Position numbers and translations under genes: made by a program
Shown: positions 33,900 to 46,201 of the stretch, piece after piece
Layout: every line of letters starts with the position of its first letter
How positions within the stretch are numbered: position 1 is the stretch's first letter
Notes under the pieces: model-generated
What the model was told of the DNA's origin: nothing
The model's input: the letters and a program-made list of their open reading frames with translations, nothing else
Databases searched by the model: none
DNA from: Marasmius tenuissimus
Taxonomy: Eukaryota > Basidiomycota > Agaricomycetes > Agaricales > Marasmiaceae
NCBI GenBank assembly: GCA_029532415.1
Contig: JAQOTA010000053.1
Span: 3,472,001-3,536,000 of the forward strand
Reading direction: 5' to 3'
DNA length: 64,000 bases

Positions 33900-36800
33900 T
33901 CAAGACAGGAGTTGATTGAGCGAGGCGGCATGCAAGTCCCGTTTGCTAACCAAGTCGTTATGCAAAACAATAGTCCGTAGATCTGCTTCTAACTGTGAGA
34001 GGAAAAGCATGAGACTTGCTCACAGACCAACGTGATAGAATGTTGTACGTACCTGTAATAATTTATCCGCTTCCCACATCCTTGTTGGAAGGTTCTCTAA
34101 TGCGACGTATACAGCCGGCATCGACTGACAGCGTAAGAGCTCTTGCTCATTGTTCTTCAAGATCGCGAGGGCTAGTCGGAACAGAACGTCTAGGCCGTCG
34201 ACCAGGAATACATCCCACACCCTGAAAAGGGTCTAAAAGAGGGAAAGAGAAAATGAGCGAACAATGCCGAACAGCCCTTCCAAAATCCGTACCTCAACAG
34301 GAAGGCAGTCCGTAAATAACGACAGGAACCATGAAAAACAGATGGCAGGCAGATCGACTCCAAGATCGATCAGGTGCGAAAACAGCTTTGGTACATACTC
34401 CCTGACATAGTCAAGGAGGACCATGGGACATGCGCGCGAGGGTAGGAGAGAAGGCGAGAAGAAATCTTCTGGGAGCAGCCTTTCCACAATTGCCGTCAGG
34501 ACCCAAAAAGCCTCTTCTTCATCAGCATGTACCAAAAGTAGGGTTGACGTGACAAGGTTCATCCCCTGACAGTACCCAACGGCTGGATTCCGTCTGTAGA
34601 GAATCGATTCAGTTGGAAAATATCAGAACGCAGGAGAAACATACCGGCTGTAGGCCGTCAAAACCCTCCTCAATTTATCCACACCAGCTCCGTCACCGCC
34701 AAAGAACACATTCAATGGCATAGTCCTGCCGACATCCTTCTCTATCTCAACCAAGACGCTAGCACCTTTTCCTTCACCGTTCTTGTCTTTCTCTGCCTCA
34801 GCCAACAGATCCCTGAATAGTCCCGGCTCCCTCATTTCTAACGCCCCGCTGCACTCGAGCCATACCTTGCTTCGGTAGACCATCGGTATGCCTCTCCTGA
34901 CGAGCTTATCAAACTCCTTTCTTTCGTCCTTATTGTGGCTGGCACTGGCGCTCAAAAGCCCCATCTGAGCAATGCCGATAAGCCCCTCGCTGTGGTCCAG
35001 CTCCTCATCTTCTCCCTCATCATAGTTGCTGGTGAGACCCAGGATCGCGGCAGCCGACGTGGAGTGAGGCTTCGAAGACGATGAAGACGAATGTTGTTTC
35101 GCCTTCGCCCTTCTCTGTTTAACAAAGCCATCCCACTCCTTTCGTTGAGCTCGCTGCCGCTCATCGTGGATAGCCATGAGATCCCCAAGGAGGCGTCGGA
35201 CTACGTTCGCGCACACGTGTCGAGGAGTATCTGGGTTTACGGACAGCACAGATGTCGTGGATTGGGACAAAGACGAGGCCGCGAGTGAATTGGCGAGCGA
35301 TGCGGATGCGGATGCAGATATCGAGAGGGATGTACGTTTCGAAGATGAGCGAGACTTTGAAGACAAAGGTTTCGTAAGGACATTAGTATCCGTGTCATTA
35401 AGACCAGATTTCATACTCCTGATACTCTTTGCGCTGTCCGCGTCTTCTCCTGCGTAAGGAGTAGTGGGGGACCCAAGAGAAGGCGACCTATAGAAGCCAG
35501 TGGATGACCCGTCGCAGTCGCATTTCTCTTTGACGATCTCCACTTCATCTTTTCTCTTTCTCCTCGATGGGCCGCCAGGACTATGAAGATCATCGTCGTC
35601 GTCGCCCTCACCCGGCCACATATTATCCTCTACCCTGTCCGCAATCTTGACACCGGTCAGACAGGCCGGCGCTGTGCACTGGCAGTCCTTGGCCCTCATT
35701 AACAACAGCAAGTCGTATTTCGACACATCGTACATGAAGCCAAATCGATCTGTCAGATCCAGTAACCACTGAGCATCCAGCTTCTCGCTGTCATTACTGT
35801 GGAAGTAAACGGTCTTGGCCGATGCACTAGAGGGTAGAGGGATGTTGAATCGGAAATCGGGCGCTGTAAGGGGTGTGTACGTCCGGGAAAGATATTGCGT
35901 GGGTGGTTTCGCCAAGGCGGGTATTATGGATTCAAGTGGAACTGAAGAGGCGTTCTTGCCTCGCGCAGTACCTCCCGAAGATAGAGCACCACTCGCCCCC
36001 GTCGCATTGGTAGTAGAGGAGTCCGCAGCAGGTTTCTGAGAGGCGTCCGAACTTTTGGCATTTCCAGAATCGCTGGAACTGCCGCCGCTTGGAGCAGGGG
36101 GACCCTTTCCTCCTCCCATAAAACTACCAAAGAGCGGGCTGGCAATGCTCCCGCCACCGAAAGAAGGAGGGACCAGGACTGATGTAAGGAGTCTCGATTT
36201 GTTGTTGGATTTCGATGTCGCCCTCGGTGTCTGAGAAAACGATTCTTCGCCGCCACTGAAGGTGCCGAAATTGAGAGCGCGGCTCAGGGCCGACTTGACA
36301 TCCCCACTACCGACTGTCGCTGACGAACCAGCTGGAGATGTTTCGCTAACGGGAGATTCTGCGACCCCGACCGCCTTGAATAACTTCTTGCTAGGTAAGA
36401 TGGGTCTCCTTGTTTCTAACCCTTCCTCTCTGGCGTTTTTCACTAACTCCCAAGCTAGCTGCTTGATCAAATCACCGGTGTCTTCCCCCTGATCTGATAA
36501 GACACTCCCGGGGTCTGCGGTCATTACGCGGGTAGCGTTGATAATAGCGGCCAAGGAGGTCCCTTGCGGAAGTTGTGCAAGAGGGATTTCAGGAATTAGC
36601 GACTGGTGAGACGGGGTGGAATCACTAGGGGAGGTCACAATTGGGGGTACCATTTGCGACGACTGCCTGGAAACCGTCTCATCCGGCAGGTCTGCAGGCG
36701 CAGTGATACCGCTTGTATGGGCCTCGGCAACGGTGAAAGTCGGCGTTAATAGTGCTTGGACAGGGGACGATAAACCAGACGATTTGGACGCTATCGTCAT

Positions 36801-38336
36801 GTTGGTACGGGAGGTATATGTTGTGTGGACTGTGTGACTAGACCTAAAGGATCGGACGGATGAATCTTCATCGAGGGATTGCTGATCATCAGCATGCGTC
36901 TGCTCGCTGCGATCGATTGGGGGTTCAGTTATAGGTCTGGAAGTGGCAGCTGTTTCTGCAACAGATGCGGATTTCCCATGTTTGGAGGACGACGCGGATG
37001 ACGATGAAGTAGATGTCGGGTTCAGAATGGATATCCCAAGCGTGCCAAAAACGCTTTTTGCTGTGCGGCGTCGATGCACACCCGGTCGCGGTGTCGGGGT
37101 CGTAGGTTCTTGTGGTACTTCTGCGACGCTGTCTAGAGCAGGAGGTCCGTCTTTATCATTTAACGTCTGTGCTCTGGCCCTTGGACCTCTATTTTTCCCC
37201 CAGAGTGATAGACCGCCCATCCAGTCTCCAAAAGAGGAACGGTCGGAGGAAGGAACACGTGAAGCAGCGGCTTTCTCGCTAGCTTTGGAGGCCCTAGATA
37301 CCTGAGAGGATATTGAAGTCCTCGAGACCCGTGATGCGACGGAGATCGAATCCGAGTCCCTCTCGAGGATGCTTTGGGATTCGGGGTTGAGGACGGTATC
37401 ATCGGAGGACTGAGGTGCGATTTGAGTAGGAAAAGGCACATCTTTGGGTGCGCTTCGAGAAAGATGGGTTTCATCGGCAAGTGCCTCAGACAGAGAATCG
37501 ACAAGAGACTGTTGGATCGCCACTGTGAATGACCAATAGAAATGAGTGCGCAGAGAACATACCATGAAAGACTGTTGCTTTTTCACTTCGCGTGTATTAT
37601 CGAGGGCTTCTCCTTGAGCTTCATCGTCAGCGAAAATTTCCTTCACTACGCGTGTCACAATGTCCCTCTCGCTCGGCTGCATCAGCTCTCTCAGCAACTC
37701 TTCAGCTCTCTGTCGTCTCACTGATTCTCTCTCTTCTAAGATCCTCCTTCTTTCCTCTAACTCTACCCTGACACGCGACATGTTGTTCAGTGCCAACGAA
37801 AGAGTGCGTAGAACGGAATGATATGGATGATTTGAGCCGTCTGCTGGGGAAGACAAGGAGCTGATGTTCGAAATCGCGGATTGAATGGCTTCATCCGAGT
37901 ACTCATGCCACTTGGTAGCTAGAACCTGTGAGGTAATGGAAGACGAAGGTTCTGAGGATTCCGCTGGTTGGTCCGAACTAGACGAGCTGGCAACGATGAT
38001 GAGAGGAGTGGTACGTGAATCACTCTGGGATGTCGACGTCTTCCTATTGAACATATCTGGGAGAGACGCAGATGATGATCCTGACGATTTCCTGGCGGTC
38101 GTCTCTCTTTTGAGCTTCGCCAGTCGCCGCACGCTGCCATCCCAGTCCGAGTGCGTGTTATTATTCCCTTCCTTCCCTAGCTGTGTCTTGAGAGTGAAGT
38201 AGTTCGAATCCTGCGCTGCCTTGGGGTCGGTTCCAGGCGTATTTCCTCCTCGGCTCCTGCGCGACCGTCCCGATGGTATATCGTTGGGTGAGAGAGGGTG
38301 ATGGTGAACGGGTGTTGTGGTCGGTGTCGACGCCAT
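33900..38336 (-). CDS. TBC-domain Rab GTPase-activating protein, large
   Basis: Stimulates GTP hydrolysis by a Rab GTPase and thereby controls vesicle traffic. ATG 38334-38336; about 1.4 thousand residues. The N-terminal two thirds are Ser/Thr/Pro-rich and mostly disordered, with a short coiled coil (RVELEERRRILEERE, about 37760). A conserved block AKTVYFHSNDSEKLDAQWLL (about 35800) precedes a Cys pair region (CQCTAPACLTG). The TBC domain starts FDKLVRRGIPMVYRSKVW (about 34900), with the arginine-finger motif IEKDVGRT (about 34745) and, across an intron (about 34593-34645), NPAVGYCQGMN with the catalytic Gln. It continues ICFSWFLSLFTDCLP (about 34340) and RVWDVFLVDGLDVLFRLALA (about 34220). 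The last exon is LEADLRTIVLHNDL..LNQLLS, TGA 33900-33902. Both catalytic residues are present. Confidence 0.88.
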
Positions 38337-39147
38337 ATTATCGTGTTGAGAATGCAGGAGTTGTATTTACATGCTTCAACGATGTGAAAGTGCCGGTCGT
38401 GTGCAGCGGTGCAGGTACTAGCAGGGGAAACCGGCAGCGACGAAACAGGACGAAGCCGCCTCGTGGTTGCCGATGACGACGATTGAATAGCCGGCGGCTA
38501 AATGTGTCCTGCATTACCTCCTTATGAACTTCCATTGCCAAGTCGCGCACTCGAACAGTATCCAGCTAGCAATCTCCAGCAATGTACTGTCAATATAGCC
38601 TGAAGGTATCTATCGAAGGTGACTTGAGGCTCTCCTTTGAAGCTTCACTCTGCTCAAGCTGAAACCGATGCATCAACTTTACAATTTCTACAAGTCGCAA
38701 TGCATGGGAGACTCAGAAGTTCAACTTGTTCCTCATTCGGATTGATCACCACCTTTCAGGGCTGTTCACTACCATTTCTCTGCTCGGTAGCCTCTTGTTG
38801 CTACTCACTTCCAGAGTTGTAAACGGCTGGATTGTCTCGCTATGTCGGAAGAAACGACTCGGAGGGAGGGGCCAGATCACGCTTAGGATCCTGACGTGAG
38901 TGCTTCTCTCGAACATACATATGAGAACGCCGACAGATCGGTTCTTAGACGGCTCTCAGGACTGTCTCCTCAGTGCTCTCGGCCTATCAATTCAATAGGA
39001 ACGCATGCAATGAGGATAAGGCTCTTTCGTTTTTCGACATTTTGTCGAGTGACCTTCATTAAAGTACTGAGCGGACCGCCAGCTTAAAATAACCACGGAG
39101 CAGTATAAAACCTCGGGGCATTCTGCACTCATGACCCTTGGTTTACG
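38337..39147. other. Divergent region TBC gene / GH105-2
   Basis: About 0.8 kb. TATAAAA at 39104-39110 serves the GH105-2 gene. Nothing else identified. Confidence 0.4.
39104..39110 (+). promoter_or_regulatory. TATA box of GH105 copy 2
   Basis: TATAAAA, 38 nt before the ATG at 39148. Confidence 0.6.
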
Positions 39148-40738
39148 ATGCTTGCTCTCAAAGTTCTCCCAGTTATTGCGTTCCTGAACACACAACTCGG
39201 TCTTGCAGCGGCCAGACCCCAATCCTACGCCGTGTGGGCTGCAGACTCTGCGATTGCTCGAAAACAGGGCAATGGTTTGTCAGGATCCACTCCACTGATT
39301 TCTTACGAGCACGGGGAGCTGCAGTGGGGGCTGAGACAGCTGTACGAGCTGACTGGGAATCAGACCTACTTCAAATACATACAAAGTGCCGTCGACAACG
39401 TTGTCACCGAAGACGGAACTCCTCACGGAAGCTACACGTTCGTGGTTCTCCCATTCTACTATCCCTCAGTGTTCACTAGGTTCACGTTCAATAGACTTAC
39501 CGACTACGTGCTCGATCCCATCAGGTACGTGCTCCAAGCTCACTGTCGCGTTCTCACCGAGCTCTAACCGCTCCAATTTTCGACTCTTAGAGTTGGCCCG
39601 ACGTTCTTGTACCTGTATGTGGATTCTTGAGGTCAATATGCATTGTGATCGATCCGGAGAGTGCAGATACCAGCAGACGAAACAAGAGAAATACAAGAAA
39701 GCAGCCGACGTTTTCAGGAGCCAACTTGATTCACACCCGCGGACCGCTCAAGGACAATTCTGGCATAAGCTGCGCTATTTCAATCAGGGTGAAGTTCGGA
39801 TCGTACAAAGGGCTTTACAACGCTGCTCACCAGTACCTCAGGTTGGCTCGATGGCATCTACATGGGCGAAGTATTCTATGCACAGTACACTGCAGACCTG
39901 GAACCCGATAACACTACAGCTTGGGCAGACATCACACAGCAATTCCAGCTGATGTTCGAGAACACGGTTCAGAACGCGACGGCCCCTAACAGCTTCGGTC
40001 TTCTCTACCACGGCTACGACTTCTCTCATACTGCCGTTTGGGCTTCGCCCGATCGTGGACATAGTCCAGAGGTATGGGATCGAGCACTCGGTGATCAGAT
40101 TTTCCATGCACCCTACCCGAATTCAAGAACTCACACCGTTTACAGGCTGGTACATGATGGCTCTCGTAGACGTTCTCGAAATCATCCCTACTTCTAATCC
40201 CGGCCACTCTACAATACTCAACATCCTCAAAACACTCGTACCCCGCGTACGCGACGCAGCAGACCCAACCACCGGTGCTTGGTGGCTCGTCATCACGCAG
40301 CCAGGTCGGGCGAAGAACTATTTCGAAAGCAGCGGTACCGCCATGTTCATTTATTCGTTGTTGAAGGCGGTTAGACTGGGCTATGTCAGCGACACCGACG
40401 GCACGATTGTGAAAGCGGCGAGGAAGGCCTACGACTATGCTACCGCGAATTGGGTCACCCCGAAGAGCGATGGGACGTTTGACTGGCAGAACACGGTTAT
40501 TGTGGGTGTACCTACGAACTATGCAGCTTCAACTACGGCTGACAAGGTTCGCCTTTACATTTCAGGTCGGAAGCCTCGATCAGAATGCAGACTTTGATGT
40601 GAGTAATCCAGACTATCGTTCAGTGGAGGGACGTTAACGGTTGCGGTACAGTATTATGTTAGCCAGGCCATCGACCTCAATGACTTGAAGGGAGTGGCTG
40701 CATTCTTACTTGCGAGCCTTGAGATAGAGAGGCTGTAG
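39148..40738 (+). CDS. GH105 unsaturated rhamnogalacturonyl hydrolase, copy 2
   Basis: Paralogue of the gene at 28493. ATG 39148; signal peptide MLALKVLPVIAFLNTQLGLA. Same blocks in the same order: SYAVWAADSAIARKQG (about 39225), RLTDYVLDPIR|VGPTFLYL, AADVFRSQLDSHPRTAQGQF (about 39705), DGIYMGEVFYAQYT (about 39855), FGLLYHGYDFSHTAVWAS (about 40000), HSPEVWDRALG|WYMMALVD across an intron (about 40095-40145), AWWLVITQPGRAKNYFESS (about 40280) and AMFIYSLLKAVRLGYV. End ASLEIERL with TAG 40736-40738. Intron positions match copy 1. The two copies are 9 kb apart with two unrelated genes between them. Confidence 0.88.
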
Positions 40739-41057
40739 AAGGCTGAAGATGCGTGACGAGAGATTGGTGTTTCAACCAGACCGTGATATACTATCCAAAC
40801 AACTACGATGATGCCCAAGATGCTATTTTACAAAGTGAATAAGTTACAAGATACATTGAAGATCGATCATCGCATGCCGACGGGAGGGTGGGACACCGTT
40901 AGAGCGGACTCGTAGCTCAGTGTAGCTATGTTTCGGCCATCAGCTTGGTGCTTTGCTACGAACAAAAGAGGCGTACTGGTTGGAGGGCCCTGAGGTGGAT
41001 GCGGGAGAGAATTTTGGTCTGAAGGGGACCCGCCTATCTCAGAACGTAAGAGATTGT
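40739..41057. other. Convergent 3' region, no gene seen
   Basis: About 320 bp between the ends of GH105-2 and the next gene. Probably only untranslated sequence and terminators. Confidence 0.4.
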
Positions 41058-42407
41058 TCACGGCATTAACCTGTAGAACGCACTCGAGTCCTTCTCCTTA
41101 TGAAGTTCTCCATCCACGATATGACCATCTCTAGACGCTTGCTGCGGTTGTTGAGAGAGGTTACCCATGAGATTTATACCGGGAGAGTGGAAGATGAGGT
41201 TTTCGTGGCCAGAGAGAGGCATCTGCGGTACGGCATTCGACATGTTCATCACTGGTGGATTGTGAGGCTGAGTGGAATGCATGATCTGGGGGTCGACTTG
41301 TGGAGGAGGTGGCAGCATCTGAGTGTGTTGCTGCGGATGTGCAGACTTTCCTGGGGGTTTGCCTTCTACTCTCCGCACAAACTCACCCCATGAGCCGCGC
41401 TCCTCATCCCCGTAGCTCTCAAATTCTTCCCGGATCTCGCGAGGGGCTTTTCTCCAGACACCGCGATGGCGGCAAACGGTAGACTTGACGTAACGGGAAC
41501 CGAATACTCTTTCAAAGGCCATCTTTTGCGACATGTTGGGCGTTGCTACGCTGACCCTCTCACCCTCGGGTGTGATGACCATCACATGTGAGTGCGAACA
41601 CAGTGCCTCCAGGGAGCTGAAACCTTGGCCAAGCTGCGAAACGGTGTAGTCGTTCGGCCACCGCTTCAGCGGCGGGTGCGAATAATAGGGAACTCGAGAC
41701 GGTTCTGCTCGTGGGTTGACAAGGTACATGGGAAGCGTGACTACTTCAGGAGTTGGGGTAGTGTAGAAGCTCTGTGATTGGAAGGTGTATCCGCCGGCAC
41801 TGTCTGGTGATTTGGAATACAAAGTCAAAGTGGGGGACGCCGGGGGTGTCCTCTCAGTAGTTGTCATGGACGTCCCGGGTGGATCTGATGTCGAGTTTGG
41901 TGGCGAGGGGTGATGTTCAGGAATGGACCTCTTCTTGGAAATGGTACTCTGTTCATCTTCTCGTGCAGTCCGTTTATTAGGAGACGGAGGGGGTTGGAGA
42001 TCAATCTCCTCGTCCAAAGTAAGGCATTCGTCTTCGCGTAGCCCACTCAACAAGTTTCGCCTAACACGATACAGCAGCCGCTGATTGGTTTGCACGACTC
42101 GAATAGTTGAGATAGTATGCTGTTCCCATCGACCGAGCTCGGGATTATAAGTGTCCAGATATGAATTCTCTGCTAATCCAAGGTCGGTCACGAGAGAAGA
42201 TAGCCGCGAGAGCTGGAAGAGGGGAAACTGAGGGGCAATTTGTTGGAGGCGGAGAGGCTCAGTGTTGGCCTACGAGAAGCCCAGTCCCGTCAATTCTCAG
42301 AATGGAACAGATGCAATTGACCGCTCACTAACATTATACCAGAAAACGATGGTTATCGTTCGCTTCAGGTCATCCTCCAGTTCGGAAACATGACGAACAG
42401 CTGCCAT
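41058..42407 (-). CDS. Unrecognised Pro/Ser-rich protein
   Basis: First exon MAAVRHVSELEDDLKRTITI ends FWYN before an intron (about 42271-42328). The long second exon starts NTEPLRLQQIAPQFPLFQLS, then LGLAENSYLDTYNPELGRWE. A basic cluster (NKRTAREDEQSTISKKRS, about 41970-41920) may be a nuclear localisation signal. A Ser/Thr/Pro-rich stretch follows, then a conserved-looking part (WPNDYTVSQLGQGFSSLEAL, MSQKMAFERVFGSRYVKSTV, HRGVWRKAPREIREEFESYG, about 41670-41410). The C-terminus is rich in Gln, Pro and Met and ends SSAFYRLMP. It resembles a nuclear regulatory protein by composition only; I do not recognise the family. Divergent from MEU1 with 257 bp between starts. Confidence 0.65.
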
Positions 42408-42663
42408 CGAATCTACGAAGCAAGGACATGTTAGAACTCAGAAGTTCCATAGAATGGGACCAGAGCAGTACGAGCACAAGGGTACAGACCTGGTCGTCGA
42501 TGGTCCTTGATACTGGTTCACAGACCACGCTGGCCTTGTAGAGAGCAGGCGCACATGTGGCCCCGGACCGGGATGGTCCATCGCCCATCAATTTTTTCAG
42601 TCCACCAGTCAATTTCCCACGCATCCTCTACAGAACCACAAGCGACCAACTTCAGCCTTCAGC

Positions 42664-43840
42664 ATGTCTTCCGGCGAGAACGGTCAGTCAAGCTTACTTT
42701 CACCTCATTTCGCGACGATACTCACTAGAATGCCCAGTCTCTATTGGGGTCATCGGTGGAAGTGGCCTATACCACTTGGACAATCTCACATTTGAGTAGG
42801 ATCGATCCCTCTTGACACGACGGGAGTCCCAGTATTAACCCCAGTATCCAGAAAAACCGTCAATCCAGAGACAGTGCGTACTTCCTTTGCTCTGAGACGA
42901 TTAGCGCTCTGACATTCTTGATAGCCATGGGGTTTCCCAAGTTCTCCGATAACCATCTCATCTCTTCCGTCTGGAACCAAGATTGCCTTTCTCGCTAGAC
43001 ACGGTCAAGGTCACACCATTCACCCCTCTGCAGTGCCGGCTCGTGCCAACATCGCGGCTCTCAAGTCTCTCGGCGTGCGAGTGATCCTTGCGTTCTCTGC
43101 GGTTGGCTCTCTACGAGAAGAGATCGCACCAGGGTCCTTCGTTTTGCCTAATCAAATCATTGATCGGACAAAGGGTGTTCGACCTGCTTCCTTCTTTGAA
43201 GGTACCACTGTCGTGGCGCACGCCGGATTCGGTGATCCTTTCAGCAACAAGCTTATCCAGTGGCTGGAGGGGAAAATACGCAATGCTCTCGAAGCGGAAG
43301 GACGTGGGGTGCAGTTGTTTACGGAAAAGTGCATAGTATGCATGGAGGGACCCCAGTTCTCTACACGGGCGGAGAGCATTATGTACCGGCAATGGGGAGG
43401 CGATATCATCAACATGAGCGTCCTTCCCGAGGCGAAATTGGCAAGGGAAGCTGAGCTGAGGTATGCGTGATGTTGATCTGATCTGGAGGTGTACTGATTT
43501 CCGTTACCACTCGTCGGGTTCTAGCTATGCCCTCATTGCGACGGCAACTGATTACGACTCATGGCGTCCGCACTCCGAAGCGGTGACCACTGCTGAGGTA
43601 TTCAAGACCTTGAAAGCAAACGCGGAAACGTCACGTCATGTCGCAGCATCTGTCCTGGAAGATTTGTATCGCGCGTTGAGCGAATCAGAAAACACTACCG
43701 CAGAAGGCGCCATCTCGAATGTGCTTCTCGAGGAAGTTGGAACTATGAAGCTTTCTATAATGCCTCGCTCTTCCCAGCAAAACCCGGAGGATCACAAGAA
43801 GCTCGCCTACATCTTGCCAGAGTATTTTTCGGAGAATTAG
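42664..43840 (+). CDS. MEU1: S-methyl-5'-thioadenosine phosphorylase
   Basis: Cleaves methylthioadenosine from polyamine synthesis to adenine and methylthioribose-1-phosphate, the entry to methionine salvage. ATG 42664; MSSGENG then an intron. Purine-nucleoside-phosphorylase-type N-terminus [20 protein letters not shown] (about 42738-42797). Small exons give KTVNPET and [11 protein letters not shown]. Then [14 protein letters not shown] (about 42985), [20 protein letters not shown] (about 43042), [26 protein letters not shown] (about 43337) and [19 protein letters not shown] with the nucleoside-binding Met. After an intron, [14 protein letters not shown] (about 43525). End [13 protein letters not shown] 43838-43840. 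Complete. Confidence 0.95.
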
Positions 43841-44188
43841 ATGGGACGTAATATTGTGGGTATCTATGTCGATGTAAGTAGAATCAAGTTCGTATCAAGG
43901 ATTCCCTATACCCGTTCGAATATGCCCATTGGTCAATACTAGGGTGAGAGACGCATAGGTTCCCAGCATCATCTCATCATGTCAGAAACAACCAATCCTG
44001 TACACCAATGTACACTCCCGATACCAGGACAGCTTCTTGGATGTTGACTGTCACTCAGCGATACATCCGATGATCTGGCTGAGCTTCTTTCATTGGTTGA
44101 TGGTTACGGACGATACTGATATATAATAGGACCTATCGGGCGAGTTTATGCGATCAGGAGACTGGATCCCCTCATTCGTTAACGAACC
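43841..44188. other. Intergenic, MEU1 3' side and membrane-protein promoter
   Basis: About 350 bp. ATATATAATA near 44117-44126 is a possible TATA element about 65 nt before the next ATG. No exon seen. Confidence 0.35.
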
Positions 44189-45773
44189 ATGGGTAGCAAT
44201 GGAATGCCTCTGGATAAAAAGGTGTGTTACACTTTATCCCTCGTTCTATTTATGACATTTCATCGTCGATTTTGCAGGCATTCTTCATTTCATTGTGGGT
44301 GAATATTCCATCTCGTGTTGTACAGCTCAGCCTTGACTAACATGTGCCTTCCTCGCAGTTGGAAACAGTATTCTATGGTAAGCCCAGGACACTTCCTCAG
44401 ACACAAATATGGACCCTCAACAACATTTTACTGTAAACAGGATTTCATACCGTGCTCTTTTGCTTCTGCATATACATCCTTTTGCGACGTAAAAAGCCGG
44501 GCTATGCGGTGTTTCTAGTGACAGCAATCTTCATCTTTGTTTTCTCTACGATGCACATACTGTTCACCTTCACAGGGGGCCTGAAGCATTTCACGAAAAC
44601 GTGGGCTTACTCTTTTTCTTTCTTTGTGCTATAATGGAAACGGTCTGACCGGGTCACCCCAGACGCTGCAAAGGAAACCATTGTCCTCTGGAACCGGACT
44701 CCCAGGGGGCCCCACTATGTCCACAACAGCGTGAAAAACCGTGGCCCAACCTGATATCCCCCAAAACATTCGCATACGTTATGAACGGGTAAGAGCTCGA
44801 ACTTGGAAATCTACACCGCGGTGTGATGATCGACGTTCTACCAGCTTCTTTGCAGATGCCCTAGTGGTACGTTCGAGTCTCTTTCTCGTCTTCCCTAATA
44901 TTGGTGTCTCCAGGTTGATCGAGCATATATCTCGTAGGTGTACCGGTGCTACGCAATCTGGAACTTCGAGGCTTATTGCATCATCCCGGGAGCTGTGCTT
45001 CTTCTGATAACTGCGAGTAAGTGCGTTAAACCTACAAAGTCACTCCCCTCGCTCATAGTCCAATGCTTTCTTCTGAATTACAAGTGGTGGGAGTCGCGGA
45101 TGTCTCCGAGAAGTGTCCATTTATTCAGCCTGGGCCGCCCTTCTTTGCACTCTCCCTGGTCACCAATCTATATGCAACCCTCATGGCTGGTAAGTCCGCA
45201 ACAAAGCACGATAATCTTGGTATTGAGATATTCTCTTTCTGGTCAGCTGGTCGCCTGTATTACCTTCGCCCGGTACTCAAGAAGTACTGGCGGAATAGAC
45301 CAGATCTACAGCGAAGATCCAGTCGAGCGTTCATCATCGTGTAAGTGAGCCACTGGCGACCCCCCAAAATCTCTGACTAAGTCCCACTCGCGTAGGCTCG
45401 AAACTGGGGCATTCAATTCGGCGTGCTTCGTTATTTTCTTGATACTCTGTACCAAAAAAACTACAGAGGGCGCAGCTGTGAGTGAGGTCTTTTGAACGCG
45501 AGCAGGGCAAACTGCTCATTTGAAACCCCCTCCCCCGTCCAGCTTCTGGTACAGGACTGCGTCGCCCAGTTTTTTGTGAGCCCTCTCCCAATGCTATGCT
45601 TCACCTCCGCCCTAAACTGATTCCTGTACAAGGGAATTGTACCCACCTTAATCATAGTGATCGTTGGGATACGTTCCGAATCAGAGATCACACCCACACC
45701 GATAAAGTCCCATCCGAATCGAAAAGCCATGATCTATCGACCCCCTCGACCTATTACAAGCAGCATCGTCTAA
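44189..45773 (+). CDS. Multi-pass membrane protein, agaricomycete family
   Basis: ATG 44189 (MGSNGMPLDKK), then small exons AFFISLW, LETVFYG and FHTVLFCFCIYILLRRKKPG (about 44448-44510), followed by VFLVTAIFIFVFSTMHILFT. Later exons: MYRCYAIWNFEAYCIIPGAV (about 44938), LLLITA, PFFALSLVTNLYATLMA (about 45140), GRLYYLRPVLKKYWRN (about 45250), SACFVIFLILC (about 45420), then VPTLIIVIVGIRSESE (about 45640). It ends RPITSSIV with TAA 45771-45773. About seven hydrophobic helices, loops with short charged segments and an RCYxIW motif in a central helix region. This pattern occurs in large lineage-specific families of mushroom membrane proteins without assigned function. About eight introns. Confidence 0.72.
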
Positions 45774-46201
45774 ATATAATGTAAAGCTACTCTACCTGGA
45801 GCGGAAGCAGACACCAAGCCCACGTCGCTTGACATCCGATTCTTGCCAGCTGGTCGATATATAGAGTTGTAGTATATATGTGAATGAAAGCTGAATCGCA
45901 AAAACCAACCTACGGTACGAGAACTTCAATGAATACACCGTTCAACATAAGCACAAAGAAATCAAGAAGAGAGATTCGCGAAAGAAAAGAATAAAAGGAG
46001 TGTAAGGTGTGATAGGGTGGGGTATCCTAGAAAACGGGAGGGGGGGAACGACTAGCTGATCAACATTGCATCATGCAAAACGATAACATGATCGATAGAA
46101 ATTATTACAGAAAGTGAAGGGGAACTTGCTGGCAATAAACATAGTGATAATGAGAGAAGGGTCGTGAAAGTGTCGTCAAGGTGTGTATCCAACAGACCGC
46201 A
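45774..46201. other. Convergent 3' region, no gene seen
   Basis: About 430 bp, AT-rich, purine-biased on the + strand (AAGAAATCAAGAAGAGAG and similar). Likely the 3' UTRs of the two flanking genes. Confidence 0.4.
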
